Assembly (NCBI GenBank): GCA_027483665.1
Contig: JAIXUC010000041.1
Span: 62,001-126,000 of the forward strand
Length of the DNA stretch: 64,000 nt
Direction: 5' to 3'
Origin: Comamonadaceae bacterium
GTDB lineage: Bacteria; Pseudomonadota; Gammaproteobacteria; Burkholderiales; Burkholderiaceae_C
In this document: positions 8,629-22,299 of the stretch, piece by piece
Position numbering within the stretch: position 1 is the first letter of the stretch
How the letters are laid out: each line of letters starts with the position of its first letter
Made by a program: the position numbers and the translations under genes
The notes under the pieces: generated by a model
Databases searched by the model: none
What the model was told of the DNA's origin: nothing
Seen by the model: only the letters and a program-made list of their open reading frames with translations

Positions 8629-9303
8629 ATGGCAACTAAAAAATCTTTCGGACCCAAAGTGGATTTCGCCGCACTGTCGGCGAGCCTGCAGAGGCAGTTC
8701 CGCAGCCTAGACCCCAACGACCCATCGGTTTGGCCAGCGCTGCCCAAGTCGATGCTGTATTTGGCCGTGGCCATTGCGGTGGTGGTGGCTCTGTGGTTTG
8801 TTTGGCTCAAAACATCGGACGAGTTGCTGCAACAAGTTCGCGCCGAAGAGCTCAAGCTGCGCGATGACTACACCAAGAAGCTGGCGCAAGCAGTGAATTT
8901 GGAGGCTTTGCGCAAGCAACGCGAGCAAGTCCAGCAGTACGTGACCCAGCTGGAAAAGCAGCTCCCCAGCAAGGCCGAAATGGATGCTTTGTTGTCGGAC
9001 ATCAACCAAGCTGGGCTGGGCCGTAGCTTGCAGTTCGACCTGTTTCGTCCTGGCGGCGTGGCTGTTCGCGACTATTACGCGGAGTTGCCCATCACGATCC
9101 GCGTGACAGGTCAGTACCACGACGTAGGCGCATTCACCGCCGACATTGCCAATTTGAGCCGCATCGTGACGCTCAACAACTTGACGCTCACACCCAGGCC
9201 CGCTGGCGGGCTGGTCATGGATGCCACCGCAAGAACATTCCGCTACCTGGACGAAAACGAAGTGGCTTCGCAGAGAAAAGCGCAAGCTGGAGCCAAGAAA
9301 TGA
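8629..9303 (+). CDS. pilO: Type IV pilus inner-membrane protein PilO
   Basis: PilO pairs with PilN in the periplasmic part of the alignment complex. The 224-residue product has a short cytoplasmic head, one membrane segment at about 42-62, a coiled coil (ELLQQVRAEELKLRDDY onward) and a C-terminal ferredoxin-like domain containing the PilO signature DLFRPGG and YAELPITIRVTGQYHD. An AGGAAG site precedes the ATG. The stop overlaps the pilP start. Confidence 0.94.
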   Translation: MATKKSFGPKVDFAALSASLQRQFRSLDPNDPSVWPALPKSMLYLAVAIAVVVALWFVWLKTSDELLQQVRAEELKLRDDYTKKLAQAVNLEALRKQREQVQQYVTQLEKQLPSKAEMDALLSDINQAGLGRSLQFDLFRPGGVAVRDYYAELPITIRVTGQYHDVGAFTADIANLSRIVTLNNLTLTPRPAGGLVMDATARTFRYLDENEVASQRKAQAGAKK

Positions 9304-9842
9304 AACGCGTGGGAATGGCTTTAGCCCTCACAGCGACCGTCGTTCTGGTGGGCTGTGACTCTCGCTCGAACGAGGAATTGCAAACGTGGATGTCGGAGCA
9401 GCGCAACCAGACGCGGCCCACAGTCCGGCCCATTCCAGAACCCAAGCAGTTCACGCCGCAGGGCTACAGCATGGTCGGCTCGGTGGAGCCCTTCAGCAAC
9501 CAGAAGCTGGTTCAGGCGCTGCGACAAGATTCTGCCCAGGCCACGTCGAACGTCGCTTTGATCACGCCGGAACTGGCTCGACGCAAAGAACCGCTCGAGG
9601 CATTTCCGCTCGACTCGGTTGCCATGGTGGGCAGCCTGTTGCGCAATGGCCAGACCGTGGCTTTGGTTCGGGTGGACAACCTGCTCTATCAGGTTCGTGT
9701 TGGCAACTACCTCGGTCAGAACTACGGTCGAATCACCAAAGTGGATGAGACCAGCATTGATCTGCGCGAAATCGTGCAGGACGCTGCCGGTGAATGGATT
9801 GAACGCACTGCGTCTTTGCAGTTGCAGGAGAGAACGAAATGA
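9300..9842 (+). CDS. pilP: Type IV pilus lipoprotein PilP
   Basis: PilP is an inner-membrane lipoprotein that joins PilN/PilO to the secretin PilQ. The 180-residue product starts with a lipoprotein signal ending LVGC (acylated cysteine C19), has a long flexible linker with TVRPIPEPKQFTP, and a C-terminal beta domain containing MVGSLLRNGQTVALVRVD and VGNYLGQNYGRI, typical of PilP. It overlaps both neighbours by ATGA, which argues for tight coupling and fixed stoichiometry. Confidence 0.95.
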   Translation: MKRVGMALALTATVVLVGCDSRSNEELQTWMSEQRNQTRPTVRPIPEPKQFTPQGYSMVGSVEPFSNQKLVQALRQDSAQATSNVALITPELARRKEPLEAFPLDSVAMVGSLLRNGQTVALVRVDNLLYQVRVGNYLGQNYGRITKVDETSIDLREIVQDAAGEWIERTASLQLQERTK

Positions 9843-11962
9843 ACACGCAAATCGGTTCGGTCGCGCGCTTGGCTAGGGCTTTGAGCCTTGGCATGGGTGC
9901 CTTGCTCAGTGCCGCAGTTTGGGCTCAGGGGAGCATCGAGTCCGTTAGCGGGTCGCTTCAGGGCGGCACCGAGGTGGTACGCATTCAGCTCACGGAGCCG
10001 CTTACTGCAGCACCGGCGGGTTTTGTGATCCAGTCTCCTGCCCGCATCGCTTTGGACTTTCCCGGTGTAGGCAACGCTCTGGGCCGCTCCACAGTGGACA
10101 TCAACCAAGGCAACATGCGTTCGGCAAGCGTTGTGCAGGCGGGGGACCGCACCCGGGTGGTGTTGAACCTGAAGCAAGCCACGGCCTACCGCACACAGAT
10201 CCAAGGCAAGACCTTGCTGGTCGTGCTGGAAGCCGCGCCGGTCAGCAGCGTGGCCAGTGCTGCAGCGCCCGCTGTCTTTGCTGAAAGCCGCAACCTCGAC
10301 ACCTTGCCTTTGAAGGACCTGGATTTCCGCCGTGGGGTGGACAACACGGGCCGCGTCGTCGTAACCCTGCCCAATAACCAGGTTGGCGTGGACATTCGCC
10401 AGCAAGGGCAGTCTTTGGTGGTGGAGTTCTTGAAGTCCAGCCTGCCTGAAGGCCTGCGCCGTCGCCTGGATGTGGCCGATTTCGGAACGCCGGTGCGCAC
10501 GGTCACCACCTTCCAAACGGGTGACCGGGTGCGCATGGTCATCGAGCCGACCGGCGCCTGGGAGCACAGCGCTTACCAAAGCGATAGCCAATTGGTGGTG
10601 GAGGTTCGTCCGCAGCGGGTGGATGCCTCCAGGGTGAGCCAAGGTCGAACTTACAGTGGCGAAAAGCTGTCTCTGAACTTTCAAAACATTGAGCTGCGCT
10701 CCTTGTTGCAGGTCATTGCCGAGTTTTCTAACTTCAACATCATCACCTCCGACACGGTCACGGGTGGAGTTACGCTGCGACTGCGTGATGTGCCTTGGGA
10801 CCAAGCGCTGGACATCATCCTGCAAGCCAAGGGGCTGGGCATGCGCAAGACCGGCAATGTGCTGTGGATTGCTCCGAGCGACGAGCTGGCCGCCAAAGAG
10901 AAGCAAGAGTTGGAGGCGCGGGCTGCTATTCAGAACCTGGAGCCCTTGCGCACGCAAGCCTTTCAGCTGAATTACACGAAGGCTGCCGAGATTGCCGCGC
11001 AGCTGACCGCAACCGGGTCCGGTGGCACAGGAGCCGGCAACACAGGCGCAAGAATTTTGAGCGTGCGCGGCAGTGTCATTCCAGAGCCGCGAACGAATCA
11101 GATTTTCGTGAGCGACATCGCCAGCCGCCTGGAGCAGGTGCAAGAGCTCATCAGCAAGTTGGACATTCCGGTGAGACAGGTGCTCATCGAGGCGCGAATC
11201 GTCGAAGCGACGGACACCTTCGGCAAATCATTGGGCGTGAAGTTCGGTGCGACAGACACTGCGGGCATTGGCATCGGCGGCGGTGGTACCCGGGCCGTGT
11301 TCGGGACCAACTACGCCAACGCGATCGCCGGTGCTGGCGGTGGCGGTGCCATCAACTCCCAAGGAACCTTCTTCAACTTCCCGGCTTCTGGTTTGGGCGT
11401 TGCCACACCAGTCAGCTTTGCGGTGTCGTTGTTTGGTTCTTCAGCCGCCCGGTTCCTGAACCTTGAAATCTCTGCGCTCGAGGCTGACGGCAAAGGCAAA
11501 GTGGTCTCCAGTCCACGGGTCGTGACAGCTGACCAGAAGAAAGCCATCATCGAGCAGGGTACGGAGCTTCCGTACCAGGTGGCCACGTCGAGCGGTGCCA
11601 CTTCGATTGCTTTCCGCAAGGCGAACCTGAAGCTCGAAGTCACGCCCCAGATCACGCCCGAGGGGGGCATCATTTTGGATGTGAAGGTCAACAAAGACAC
11701 GGTTGGCCAAAACACCGCCGCTGGTTTTGCCATCAACACCAAAGCCATCGAGACCCAGGTTCTGGTGGAAAACGGCGGCACGGTAGTGATCGGTGGAATC
11801 TTCGAGCAGACAGAGCGGGAGAATGAAAACCGCGTGCCTCTCTTGGGTGATCTGCCTGCGGTTGGGGCGCTGTTCCGCAACCGGGAGCGCTCAGTCAACA
11901 AAACTGAGCTGCTGGTCTTCTTGACACCCAAGACCATTTCCGAACGCGCTTCGGTGCGTTGA
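9839..11962 (+). CDS. pilQ: Type IV pilus secretin PilQ
   Basis: PilQ forms the outer-membrane channel for the pilus fibre. The 707-residue product has a signal peptide ending near AAVWAQG, AMIN peptidoglycan-binding regions (about 35-240), an STN/N0 domain beginning at LSLNFQNIELRSLLQVIA, an N1 domain with IFVSDIASRLEQVQELI, and a secretin core with ARIVEATDTFGKSLGVKF, VVSSPRVVTADQKKA and the C-terminal NRVPLLGDLPAVGALF. Glycine-rich loops occur near residues 475-505. The stop overlaps the aroK start, continuing the operon into shikimate genes. Confidence 0.96.
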   Translation: MNTQIGSVARLARALSLGMGALLSAAVWAQGSIESVSGSLQGGTEVVRIQLTEPLTAAPAGFVIQSPARIALDFPGVGNALGRSTVDINQGNMRSASVVQAGDRTRVVLNLKQATAYRTQIQGKTLLVVLEAAPVSSVASAAAPAVFAESRNLDTLPLKDLDFRRGVDNTGRVVVTLPNNQVGVDIRQQGQSLVVEFLKSSLPEGLRRRLDVADFGTPVRTVTTFQTGDRVRMVIEPTGAWEHSAYQSDSQLVVEVRPQRVDASRVSQGRTYSGEKLSLNFQNIELRSLLQVIAEFSNFNIITSDTVTGGVTLRLRDVPWDQALDIILQAKGLGMRKTGNVLWIAPSDELAAKEKQELEARAAIQNLEPLRTQAFQLNYTKAAEIAAQLTATGSGGTGAGNTGARILSVRGSVIPEPRTNQIFVSDIASRLEQVQELISKLDIPVRQVLIEARIVEATDTFGKSLGVKFGATDTAGIGIGGGGTRAVFGTNYANAIAGAGGGGAINSQGTFFNFPASGLGVATPVSFAVSLFGSSAARFLNLEISALEADGKGKVVSSPRVVTADQKKAIIEQGTELPYQVATSSGATSIAFRKANLKLEVTPQITPEGGIILDVKVNKDTVGQNTAAGFAINTKAIETQVLVENGGTVVIGGIFEQTERENENRVPLLGDLPAVGALFRNRERSVNKTELLVFLTPKTISERASVR

Positions 11963-12531
11963 TGTTGCAAGCGCCCGTGGCACCGCCGCCTAGCGGTGCG
12001 CGGTGCGTGGCATTGGTGGGAATGCCTGGCTCTGGAAAGAGTACGGTCGGCAGGCAGTTGGCCAGACGTCTGGGTGTGGGTTTTGCTGACTCAGACCACG
12101 TCATCGAAGAGCGCATCGGTACTTCCATACGCGAGTTTTTCGACACCTCGGGCGAGCAACGCTTTCGCGATCTCGAAGAGGCTGTCTTGGGCGACTTGAC
12201 TCTGCAACACCTTGGGGTGCTTTCAACGGGTGGCGGCTCGGTGCTCAGGCCGGCTAATCGCGAGCACTTGCGTGCGCGTTGCGTGGTTTTCTATCTCAGA
12301 ACAACGCCGGAAGAGGTCTTCAGGCGTTTGAGGCACGATCAAAACCGGCCCTTGTTGCAGGTGGACGATCCACAAGCCAAGCTGCGCGATCTCTTTGCGT
12401 CGCGCGATCCGCTCTACCGCGACGCATCGCATTTTGTTGTCGAGACCGGGCGACCGTCGGTCGCCTTGTTGGTCAACAACGTACTGATGCAGTTGGAGAT
12501 GGCTGGCCTGTTGCCGCTCGCTGCAGCTTGA
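11962..12531 (+). CDS. aroK: Shikimate kinase
   Basis: AroK phosphorylates shikimate at the 3-position in aromatic amino-acid synthesis. The 189-residue product has a P-loop GMPGSGKST at residues 20-28, the shikimate-binding DSD motif ([10 protein letters not shown]), a GGG substrate loop in [10 protein letters not shown] and the lid with [12 protein letters not shown] use the ATG that overlaps the pilQ stop by one base (TGATG). aroK-aroB behind pilQ is a long-known proteobacterial arrangement. Confidence 0.95.
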   Translation: MLQAPVAPPPSGARCVALVGMPGSGKSTVGRQLARRLGVGFADSDHVIEERIGTSIREFFDTSGEQRFRDLEEAVLGDLTLQHLGVLSTGGGSVLRPANREHLRARCVVFYLRTTPEEVFRRLRHDQNRPLLQVDDPQAKLRDLFASRDPLYRDASHFVVETGRPSVALLVNNVLMQLEMAGLLPLAAA

Positions 12532-12609
12532 GCGCCAATGTCGGCGTGACGGCCAATCAGAGGGGTTGAACGGCTCACCAGTGGAAGGCAGGTGGGCGTT
12601 TGTCACGCC

Positions 12610-12640
12610 TTGCACTGCCCCCAAAAGCAGCGCCTACACT
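12610..12640 (+). promoter_or_regulatory. Candidate promoter directly before aroB
   Basis: TTGCAC (12610-12615) and TACACT (12635-12640) are 19 bases apart. The -10 is followed by 6 bases and then the aroB ATG, so +1 would fall on the start codon. The spacing is longer than ideal. It would allow aroB transcription independent of the pil-aroK operon. Confidence 0.35.
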
Positions 12641-12646
12641 CGAAGC

Positions 12647-13795
12647 ATGCCATTGTCAGAACCCCTTCAAGCACCACCCCAAACCGTCAGCGTTGCACTG
12701 GGCGAGCGGTCTTACCGCATCCACATTGGCAGTGGCCTGATGGCCTCGCAGGTGCTGCTGGACCGGGTGGATGCGCGCGCACAAGCCCTCGTTGTCAGTA
12801 ACGAAAAAGTGGCCCCTCTGTACGCTGACGTGCTGATGAAAACGCTGTCCGCGCACTTTCGCGATGTGCGTCTGTTGGTGCTGTCCGATGGCGAGCAGCA
12901 CAAACACTGGGCGACCCTGCAGCTGATTTTTGATGCTTTGCTGGCGCAGCAGGCTGACCGGCGCGTGGTGCTCTACGCGCTGGGCGGTGGCGTGGTGGGT
13001 GACATGACCGGCTTTGCAGCAGCCTGCTACATGCGCGGCGTGTCTTTCGTGCAAGTGCCCACCACCCTGTTGGCACAGGTTGATTCCTCGGTCGGCGGCA
13101 AAACCGCCATCAACCACCCCCTGGGAAAGAACATGATCGGCGCGTTCCACCAACCGCAGACGGTGGTGTGCGACCTAGATGTGCTGGCCACACTGCCCAG
13201 GCGGGAGCTGTGCGCTGGCCTTGCCGAAGTCATCAAGTACGGCCCGATCCACGACCTGGAGTTTTTTGCCTGGCTCGAGGCCCACATGGACGAGCTGCTG
13301 GCAGGCGTTCCGGCTGCGCTGGCACATGCGGTGCGCCGCAGTTGCGAGATCAAGGCAGAGGTGGTGGGTCAAGATGAGCGTGAATCAGGGCTGCGCGCCA
13401 TCCTGAACTTCGGCCACACCTTTGGGCACGCGATCGAGGCTGGGTTGGGCTACGGGCAGTGGCTGCACGGAGAAGCAGTAGGTTGCGGCATGGTCATGGC
13501 GGCCGAGCTGTCGAGCCGCCTCGGTCATGTTGACCGTTCCTTCGTGAATCGGTTGGCTCACCTGATTGCGCGTGCTGGTCTGCCGACCCAGGCGCCCGAT
13601 CTGGCTGTCGAGCGGTTTCTTGAGCTGATGCGCGTGGACAAGAAGGCGCATGCTGGCGACATCCGATTCGTACTGCTGAAAGGGCCGGGCGGCGCAGTGA
13701 TTCAAGGCGCGCCCGATGGATTGGTGGCTGAAGTCATTCGAAGCTGTCAGCGCCAGCGGCTCCCCAGCGACCTTGCGCAGAGCAGGCAGGCATGA
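12647..13795 (+). CDS. aroB: 3-dehydroquinate synthase
   Basis: AroB converts DAHP to 3-dehydroquinate, using NAD and a divalent metal. The 382-residue product has the NAD-binding [15 protein letters not shown] segment, the [17 protein letters not shown] catalytic region, and metal-ligand histidines in [13 protein letters not shown] and LHGEAV. The ATG at 12647 is preferred over an open extension back to 12566, since it gives the normal N-terminus ([16 protein letters not shown]). There is no Shine-Dalgarno before this ATG. The stop overlaps the dgt start. Confidence 0.95.
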   Translation: MPLSEPLQAPPQTVSVALGERSYRIHIGSGLMASQVLLDRVDARAQALVVSNEKVAPLYADVLMKTLSAHFRDVRLLVLSDGEQHKHWATLQLIFDALLAQQADRRVVLYALGGGVVGDMTGFAAACYMRGVSFVQVPTTLLAQVDSSVGGKTAINHPLGKNMIGAFHQPQTVVCDLDVLATLPRRELCAGLAEVIKYGPIHDLEFFAWLEAHMDELLAGVPAALAHAVRRSCEIKAEVVGQDERESGLRAILNFGHTFGHAIEAGLGYGQWLHGEAVGCGMVMAAELSSRLGHVDRSFVNRLAHLIARAGLPTQAPDLAVERFLELMRVDKKAHAGDIRFVLLKGPGGAVIQGAPDGLVAEVIRSCQRQRLPSDLAQSRQA

Positions 13796-14991
13796 AGGCA
13801 GGCGGCTTGAAGGCGCTGGCCAGCGACCCGACGCACAGCCGAGGACGCCGCCAGCCAGAGCCAGCCGCACCCAACCGCAACGACTACCAGCGCGACCGCG
13901 ACCGCGTGGTCCACTGCACGGCGTTCAGGCGTCTGGTCTACAAAACCCAAGTTTTCCTTAACCACGAGGGCGATTTGTTTCGCACCCGCCTGACACACTC
14001 GCTGGAGGTGGCGCAGCTGGCGCGCTCCATGGCCCGCAGCCTGGGTTTGCATGAAGACCTGGTGGAGGCGATCGCGCTGGCACACGACCTCGGCCACACC
14101 CCTTTCGGGCACGCTGGTCAAGATGCGCTGCACGACTGCATGCGCCAGCACGGCGGCTTCGAGCACAACCTGCAAAGCCTGCGCGTGGTGGACACACTCG
14201 AAGAGCGCTACGCAGCCTTCAATGGCCTGAACCTCTGCTTTGAAACCCGCGAAGGCATTCTGAAGCACTGCTCGGTGCGCCATGCACAGGAGCTGGAACA
14301 GCAAGAGCCAGGCGGTGTGGGCAGCCGCTTTCTGGCGCGCACCCAGCCTAGCCTGGAGGCGCAGTTGTGTAACTTGGCTGACGAGATCGCCTACAACGCG
14401 CATGACATCGACGACGGCGTGCGCTCAGGTCTGTTGCACGTCGAGCAGCTCAATGACCTTGCCCTGCTGCGCGAACTGCGCGAGCAGGCTGTTTTTGAAT
14501 ACCCGGCGCTGGCGGGCCGCAGGCTGCTGTTCGAGATGGTGCGCAGACTCATCAACCTGTTGGTGGCCGATGTGTTGGCGGCTACGCAAGAAGCAGCTGC
14601 AGTCAGCGGCGCAAGCGATGCAGGAGAAGCCCGGCGAGCAGGCCCGCTGGTCTGCTTCAGTGCGCCGATGCGCGGCGCGACCGACGAACTCAAACACTTT
14701 CTCATGCACCACCTCTACCGCCATGACCAGGTCATGGCGAGCATGGCGCGCGCCAAAGATGTGGTGCGCGAGCTGTTTGTGACTTACGAAGCCCTGCCGC
14801 AACGCATGGCCCCCGGGTTTGCTCAGCGGCCTGATCGGCACCGGGCTATTGCCGACTACATCGCCGGCATGACCGACCGTTTTGCGTTGAAGGAATACGC
14901 CAGATGGACCGGCCGCGACGCGATGGCTGGCTTGTCGCTTGCCGGCACACCGGCTGCTGGAGTGGCGTTTGCTGCAGGTGGTGCCGCGTGA
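13792..14991 (+). CDS. dgt: Deoxyguanosinetriphosphate triphosphohydrolase-like protein (HD domain)
   Basis: A dGTPase-like HD hydrolase predicted to cleave dNTPs to nucleoside and triphosphate. The 399-residue product has the metal-binding H...HD...D signature in [13 protein letters not shown] and [13 protein letters not shown], and [13 protein letters not shown] further on. Length fits the bacterial dgt-like type 2 family, whose nucleotide preference is not predictable from sequence. ATGA overlap with aroB and GTGA overlap with the next gene place it in the same operon. Confidence 0.9.
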   Translation: MKAGGLKALASDPTHSRGRRQPEPAAPNRNDYQRDRDRVVHCTAFRRLVYKTQVFLNHEGDLFRTRLTHSLEVAQLARSMARSLGLHEDLVEAIALAHDLGHTPFGHAGQDALHDCMRQHGGFEHNLQSLRVVDTLEERYAAFNGLNLCFETREGILKHCSVRHAQELEQQEPGGVGSRFLARTQPSLEAQLCNLADEIAYNAHDIDDGVRSGLLHVEQLNDLALLRELREQAVFEYPALAGRRLLFEMVRRLINLLVADVLAATQEAAAVSGASDAGEARRAGPLVCFSAPMRGATDELKHFLMHHLYRHDQVMASMARAKDVVRELFVTYEALPQRMAPGFAQRPDRHRAIADYIAGMTDRFALKEYARWTGRDAMAGLSLAGTPAAGVAFAAGGAA

Positions 14992-15680
14992 AGCAGACAA
15001 CCGCTCGCGCTCAAGGGCCCGGCCCTGCAGCCAAGCTGGGTACGGCCTCGACCAAGACTTTGGAATCGTCCGCAGCAGAAGAGGAAACCCGGTCTGTCTT
15101 GCTGGACATGCAACGCTGGTTGCAGCTGGCCGTGATCGGCCTGAACCTCTGCCCCTTTGCGAAGTCGGTTCAAGCCAAAGGCTTGCTCCACTGGCACATC
15201 AGTGCGGCTCGGCGACCCAAAGAGGTGCTGAGAGAACTGCGGGTGGCGATGGCCGAATTGAACGACCTCAGCCCCGATGTGCGCGACACCAGCTTGCTGG
15301 TTCTGCCCCATGCGCTGCAAGACTTTTTGGCCTTCAACGACGTGCTCGATGAGGCCGAAGCACTGCTGCAAGAGATGGGCTTGCAAGGCGTGATCCAGAT
15401 TGCCAGCTTCCACCCGGACTACCTGTTTGCAGATGCACCGCCTGACGATCCAGCGCACTGCTCTAACCGAGCGCCATACCCGACACTGCACCTTTTGCGC
15501 GAAGACAGCCTGTCGCGCGCCATCGATGCCATGGACGACCCGGACAGCATTTATCTCCACAACATCCAGCGTTTGCGTGAGTTGGGCTGGGCCGGTTGGC
15601 AGGCGCTGGATGTCGGTCTGGGCAGCGGGGCGCGTCACCTTGCGCTATCCGATGCTCTTCAAGCCAAGGGTGGCACGTGA
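14988..15680 (+). CDS. DUF1415 family protein
   Basis: A soluble 230-residue protein of the DUF1415 family, for which I know no established biochemical role. Conserved-looking motifs are GLNLCPFAKSVQ (a CPF dipeptide segment), IASFHPDYLFAD and NRAPYPTLHLLREDS. The first 30 residues are Ser/Thr/Ala-rich and poorly conserved in appearance. The GTG at 14988 overlaps the dgt stop (GTGA); the frame is open upstream inside dgt, so the start rests on coupling. Its own stop overlaps the next GTG. Function is left open. Confidence 0.8.
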   Translation: MKQTTARAQGPGPAAKLGTASTKTLESSAAEEETRSVLLDMQRWLQLAVIGLNLCPFAKSVQAKGLLHWHISAARRPKEVLRELRVAMAELNDLSPDVRDTSLLVLPHALQDFLAFNDVLDEAEALLQEMGLQGVIQIASFHPDYLFADAPPDDPAHCSNRAPYPTLHLLREDSLSRAIDAMDDPDSIYLHNIQRLRELGWAGWQALDVGLGSGARHLALSDALQAKGGT

Positions 15681-16597
15681 ACGCGGCGGGTCGTCCGCGG
15701 CGCGCGCCCAGAGCCCCGCCAAGGCGCCCTGGCGCAGACCCGATGCCAGGGGCTTCGGCTGCTGACGCACGGCAGCAGTTGGGTTTGCAGCCAGAGCAAT
15801 CTTTGGAATTGTTGAAGGCGCTGCACATCCTCACGGCGGACGGGCGCATCAACCAAGACTCGCGCCGCAAGCTCAAGCAGGTACAGCACCTGCTGCGCTT
15901 CATCGAAGAGCGCTTGCGCTCTTATCCCGCCGACCACGCGTTGACATTGGCAGACCACGGTGCTGGCAAGTCGTACCTGGGGTTCTTGGTTTATGACTTG
16001 CTGCTCAGACCGCGTGGCCACGGCTGGGTGTATGGCGTAGAAGCGCGAACCGAACTGGTCGAGGCCTCTGGGCATCTGGCGCAACGTCTGGGCTTCGAGC
16101 GCATGCGCTTCATTGCGGCAGAAGTGGCCCAAACCGTCGGAGACCCGCAGTTGCCCGCGCGTGTGGACATGGTCACTGCACTGCACGCCTGCGACACCGC
16201 GACAGACGACGCGATGGCCTTTGGTCTGCAGCACCAAGCGCAGCACATCATTTTGGTGCCTTGTTGCCAGGCCGAAGTGGCCAGGCAGCTCAACCAGCAC
16301 AAGGCGCTGCTGCTGGCCCGCACGCCGCTGGCCGAGTTGTTGCGGCACCCGCTGCACACGCGCGAACTGGGCAGCCAGATCACCAACGTCCTTCGGTGTC
16401 TCTACCTGGAGGCGTGCGGCTACAGCGTGACCGTGACCGAGCTGGTGGGCTGGGAGCACAGCATGAAAAACGAGCTCATCTTGGCCCAGCGCACCGGGCA
16501 GCCTCGCCACAGTGCCCGCCAACGATTGCTGGAGATCGTGGACACCTTTGGTTTGCAGGCGCTCCTGAGCAGCCGCTTCGGCCAACTGCCTGCTTAA
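15677..16597 (+). CDS. SAM-dependent methyltransferase-like protein (GSTCD type)
   Basis: A 306-residue protein resembling the methyltransferase domain also found at the C-terminus of eukaryotic GSTCD. The SAM-binding loop is recognisable as LADHGAGKSYLGFLVYDLL, with a later acidic-turn VYGVEART and the HACDTATDDAM motif, and CCQAE near residue 197. Substrate unknown. I place the start at GTG 15677, overlapping the DUF1415 stop; ATG at 15743 is an alternative that removes a basic Pro/Arg-rich stretch of 22 residues. It ends just before the transposase gene. Confidence 0.72.
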   Translation: MNAAGRPRRAPRAPPRRPGADPMPGASAADARQQLGLQPEQSLELLKALHILTADGRINQDSRRKLKQVQHLLRFIEERLRSYPADHALTLADHGAGKSYLGFLVYDLLLRPRGHGWVYGVEARTELVEASGHLAQRLGFERMRFIAAEVAQTVGDPQLPARVDMVTALHACDTATDDAMAFGLQHQAQHIILVPCCQAEVARQLNQHKALLLARTPLAELLRHPLHTRELGSQITNVLRCLYLEACGYSVTVTELVGWEHSMKNELILAQRTGQPRHSARQRLLEIVDTFGLQALLSSRFGQLPA

Positions 16598-16602
16598 AGG
16601 CC

Positions 16603-17316
16603 ATGGCCCGCCTGCCGCGTCTGACCGTTGCGGGCTATGCGCACCACGTCATCTTGCGGGGTAACAACCGGCAGGCCATTTTTGTGGACGACCAAGACCG
16701 TCAAGACCTGTTGGCCATGCTGGCCCAATACGCGGCGGCCGAGCAGGTCGAGGTGCACGCTTATGTCTTGATGGACAACCACCTGCACCTGCTGCTGACC
16801 CCCCGCCATGACCAAGCCATGCCGAGGCTGATGCAGGCTTTGGGTCGGCGCTACGTGCGCCAGTTCAACCGCCGCCATGGACGCAGCGGCACGCTGTGGG
16901 AAGGGCGCTACCGCGCCACCTTGATCGACAGTGAGCGCTATCTCTTGGCGTGCATGGTCTACATCGAGCTGAACCCGGTTCGGGCGAGCCTGGTGGCCCA
17001 AGCGCGGGACCATCCCTGGAGCAGCCACGCCCACCACATCGGTGCCCGGCAAGACCGCTTGGTCACACCGCACCCTTTGTACTGGGCGCTCGGCAACACG
17101 CCGTTTGCCCGCGAAGCTGCTTACGCTGCGCTCGTAGCCGCCGGCCTGCAGCCGTCTCAGCAGCAGACCCTGACGGACGCCGCCTTAAAGGCGTGGGCAC
17201 TGGGCGGCGATGACTTCATCGCTGAATTGCAACGCCAAACCGGTCGCAGGGTGCGGGCGGCCAGACCGGGGCGCCCGAGGAAGCCGTCGGGTCCTGGGCC
17301 CTCTCAGCAGCCATGA
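16603..17316 (+). mobile_element. REP-associated tyrosine transposase (RAYT), IS200-like Y1 family
   Basis: A 237-residue Y1 transposase of the RAYT group, single-copy enzymes tied to small palindromic repeats rather than classical insertion sequences. The HUH motif is H60-L-H62 in MDNHLHLLLTP, the catalytic tyrosine is Y84 in GRRYVRQFNRRHG, and the family hallmark GTLWEGRYRATLID and YIELNPVRA follow. All catalytic residues are intact and the frame is unbroken. It starts 5 bases after the methyltransferase stop, with no visible left end. Related motifs lie behind it at 17350 and 17398. The C-terminal 35 residues are basic and Pro-rich. Confidence 0.9.
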
Positions 17317-17349
17317 GTGGAGCAGGCCATCGAATGCGCGCGCTGGTCT

Positions 17350-17417
17350 CATCTGTCCCCAAATAATTCATCTTGTCGTTGAGATTGTTGAAATCATCAT
17401 CTGACCCCGATTTATTT
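17350..17417. repeat. Pair of related 20-base motifs behind the RAYT gene
   Basis: CATCTGTCCCCAAATAATTC at 17350-17369 and CATCTGACCCCGATTTATTT at 17398-17417 agree at 15 of 20 positions, in the same orientation, 48 bases apart. Read on the minus strand they contain GGGGACAGATG and GGGGTCAGATG. Motifs of the GGGGTCAGA kind commonly accompany this class of transposase; I did not see another copy outside coding sequence in the window. The segment between them is AT-rich and has no gene. Confidence 0.6.
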
Positions 17418-17474
17418 GCTTGGCACGCTTGCTGCACTGCACGATACTCGCCAACCCTTGCACCAGGAGCGGTC

Positions 17475-22247
<4,773 letters not shown>

Positions 22248-22299
22248 TGGCACGGCTCTAGTGCTCACCGTCACCACCTAACGAAGACGAAAGCTCAAC

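Noticed and set aside
9722-11143. 473-codon minus-strand ORF opposite pilP/pilQ
   Set aside because: It covers PilQ domains on the other strand, shows His/Arg/Gln-rich shadow composition and no recognisable motif.
16261-16602. In-frame extension upstream of the RAYT transposase
   Set aside because: It runs through the methyltransferase gene in another frame; the family N-terminus MARLPRL begins at 16603.
17317-17474. Possible small RNA or extra gene between the RAYT and gltB
   Set aside because: Apart from the paired motifs and the gltB ribosome site I find no ORF, promoter pair or terminator-like hairpin.
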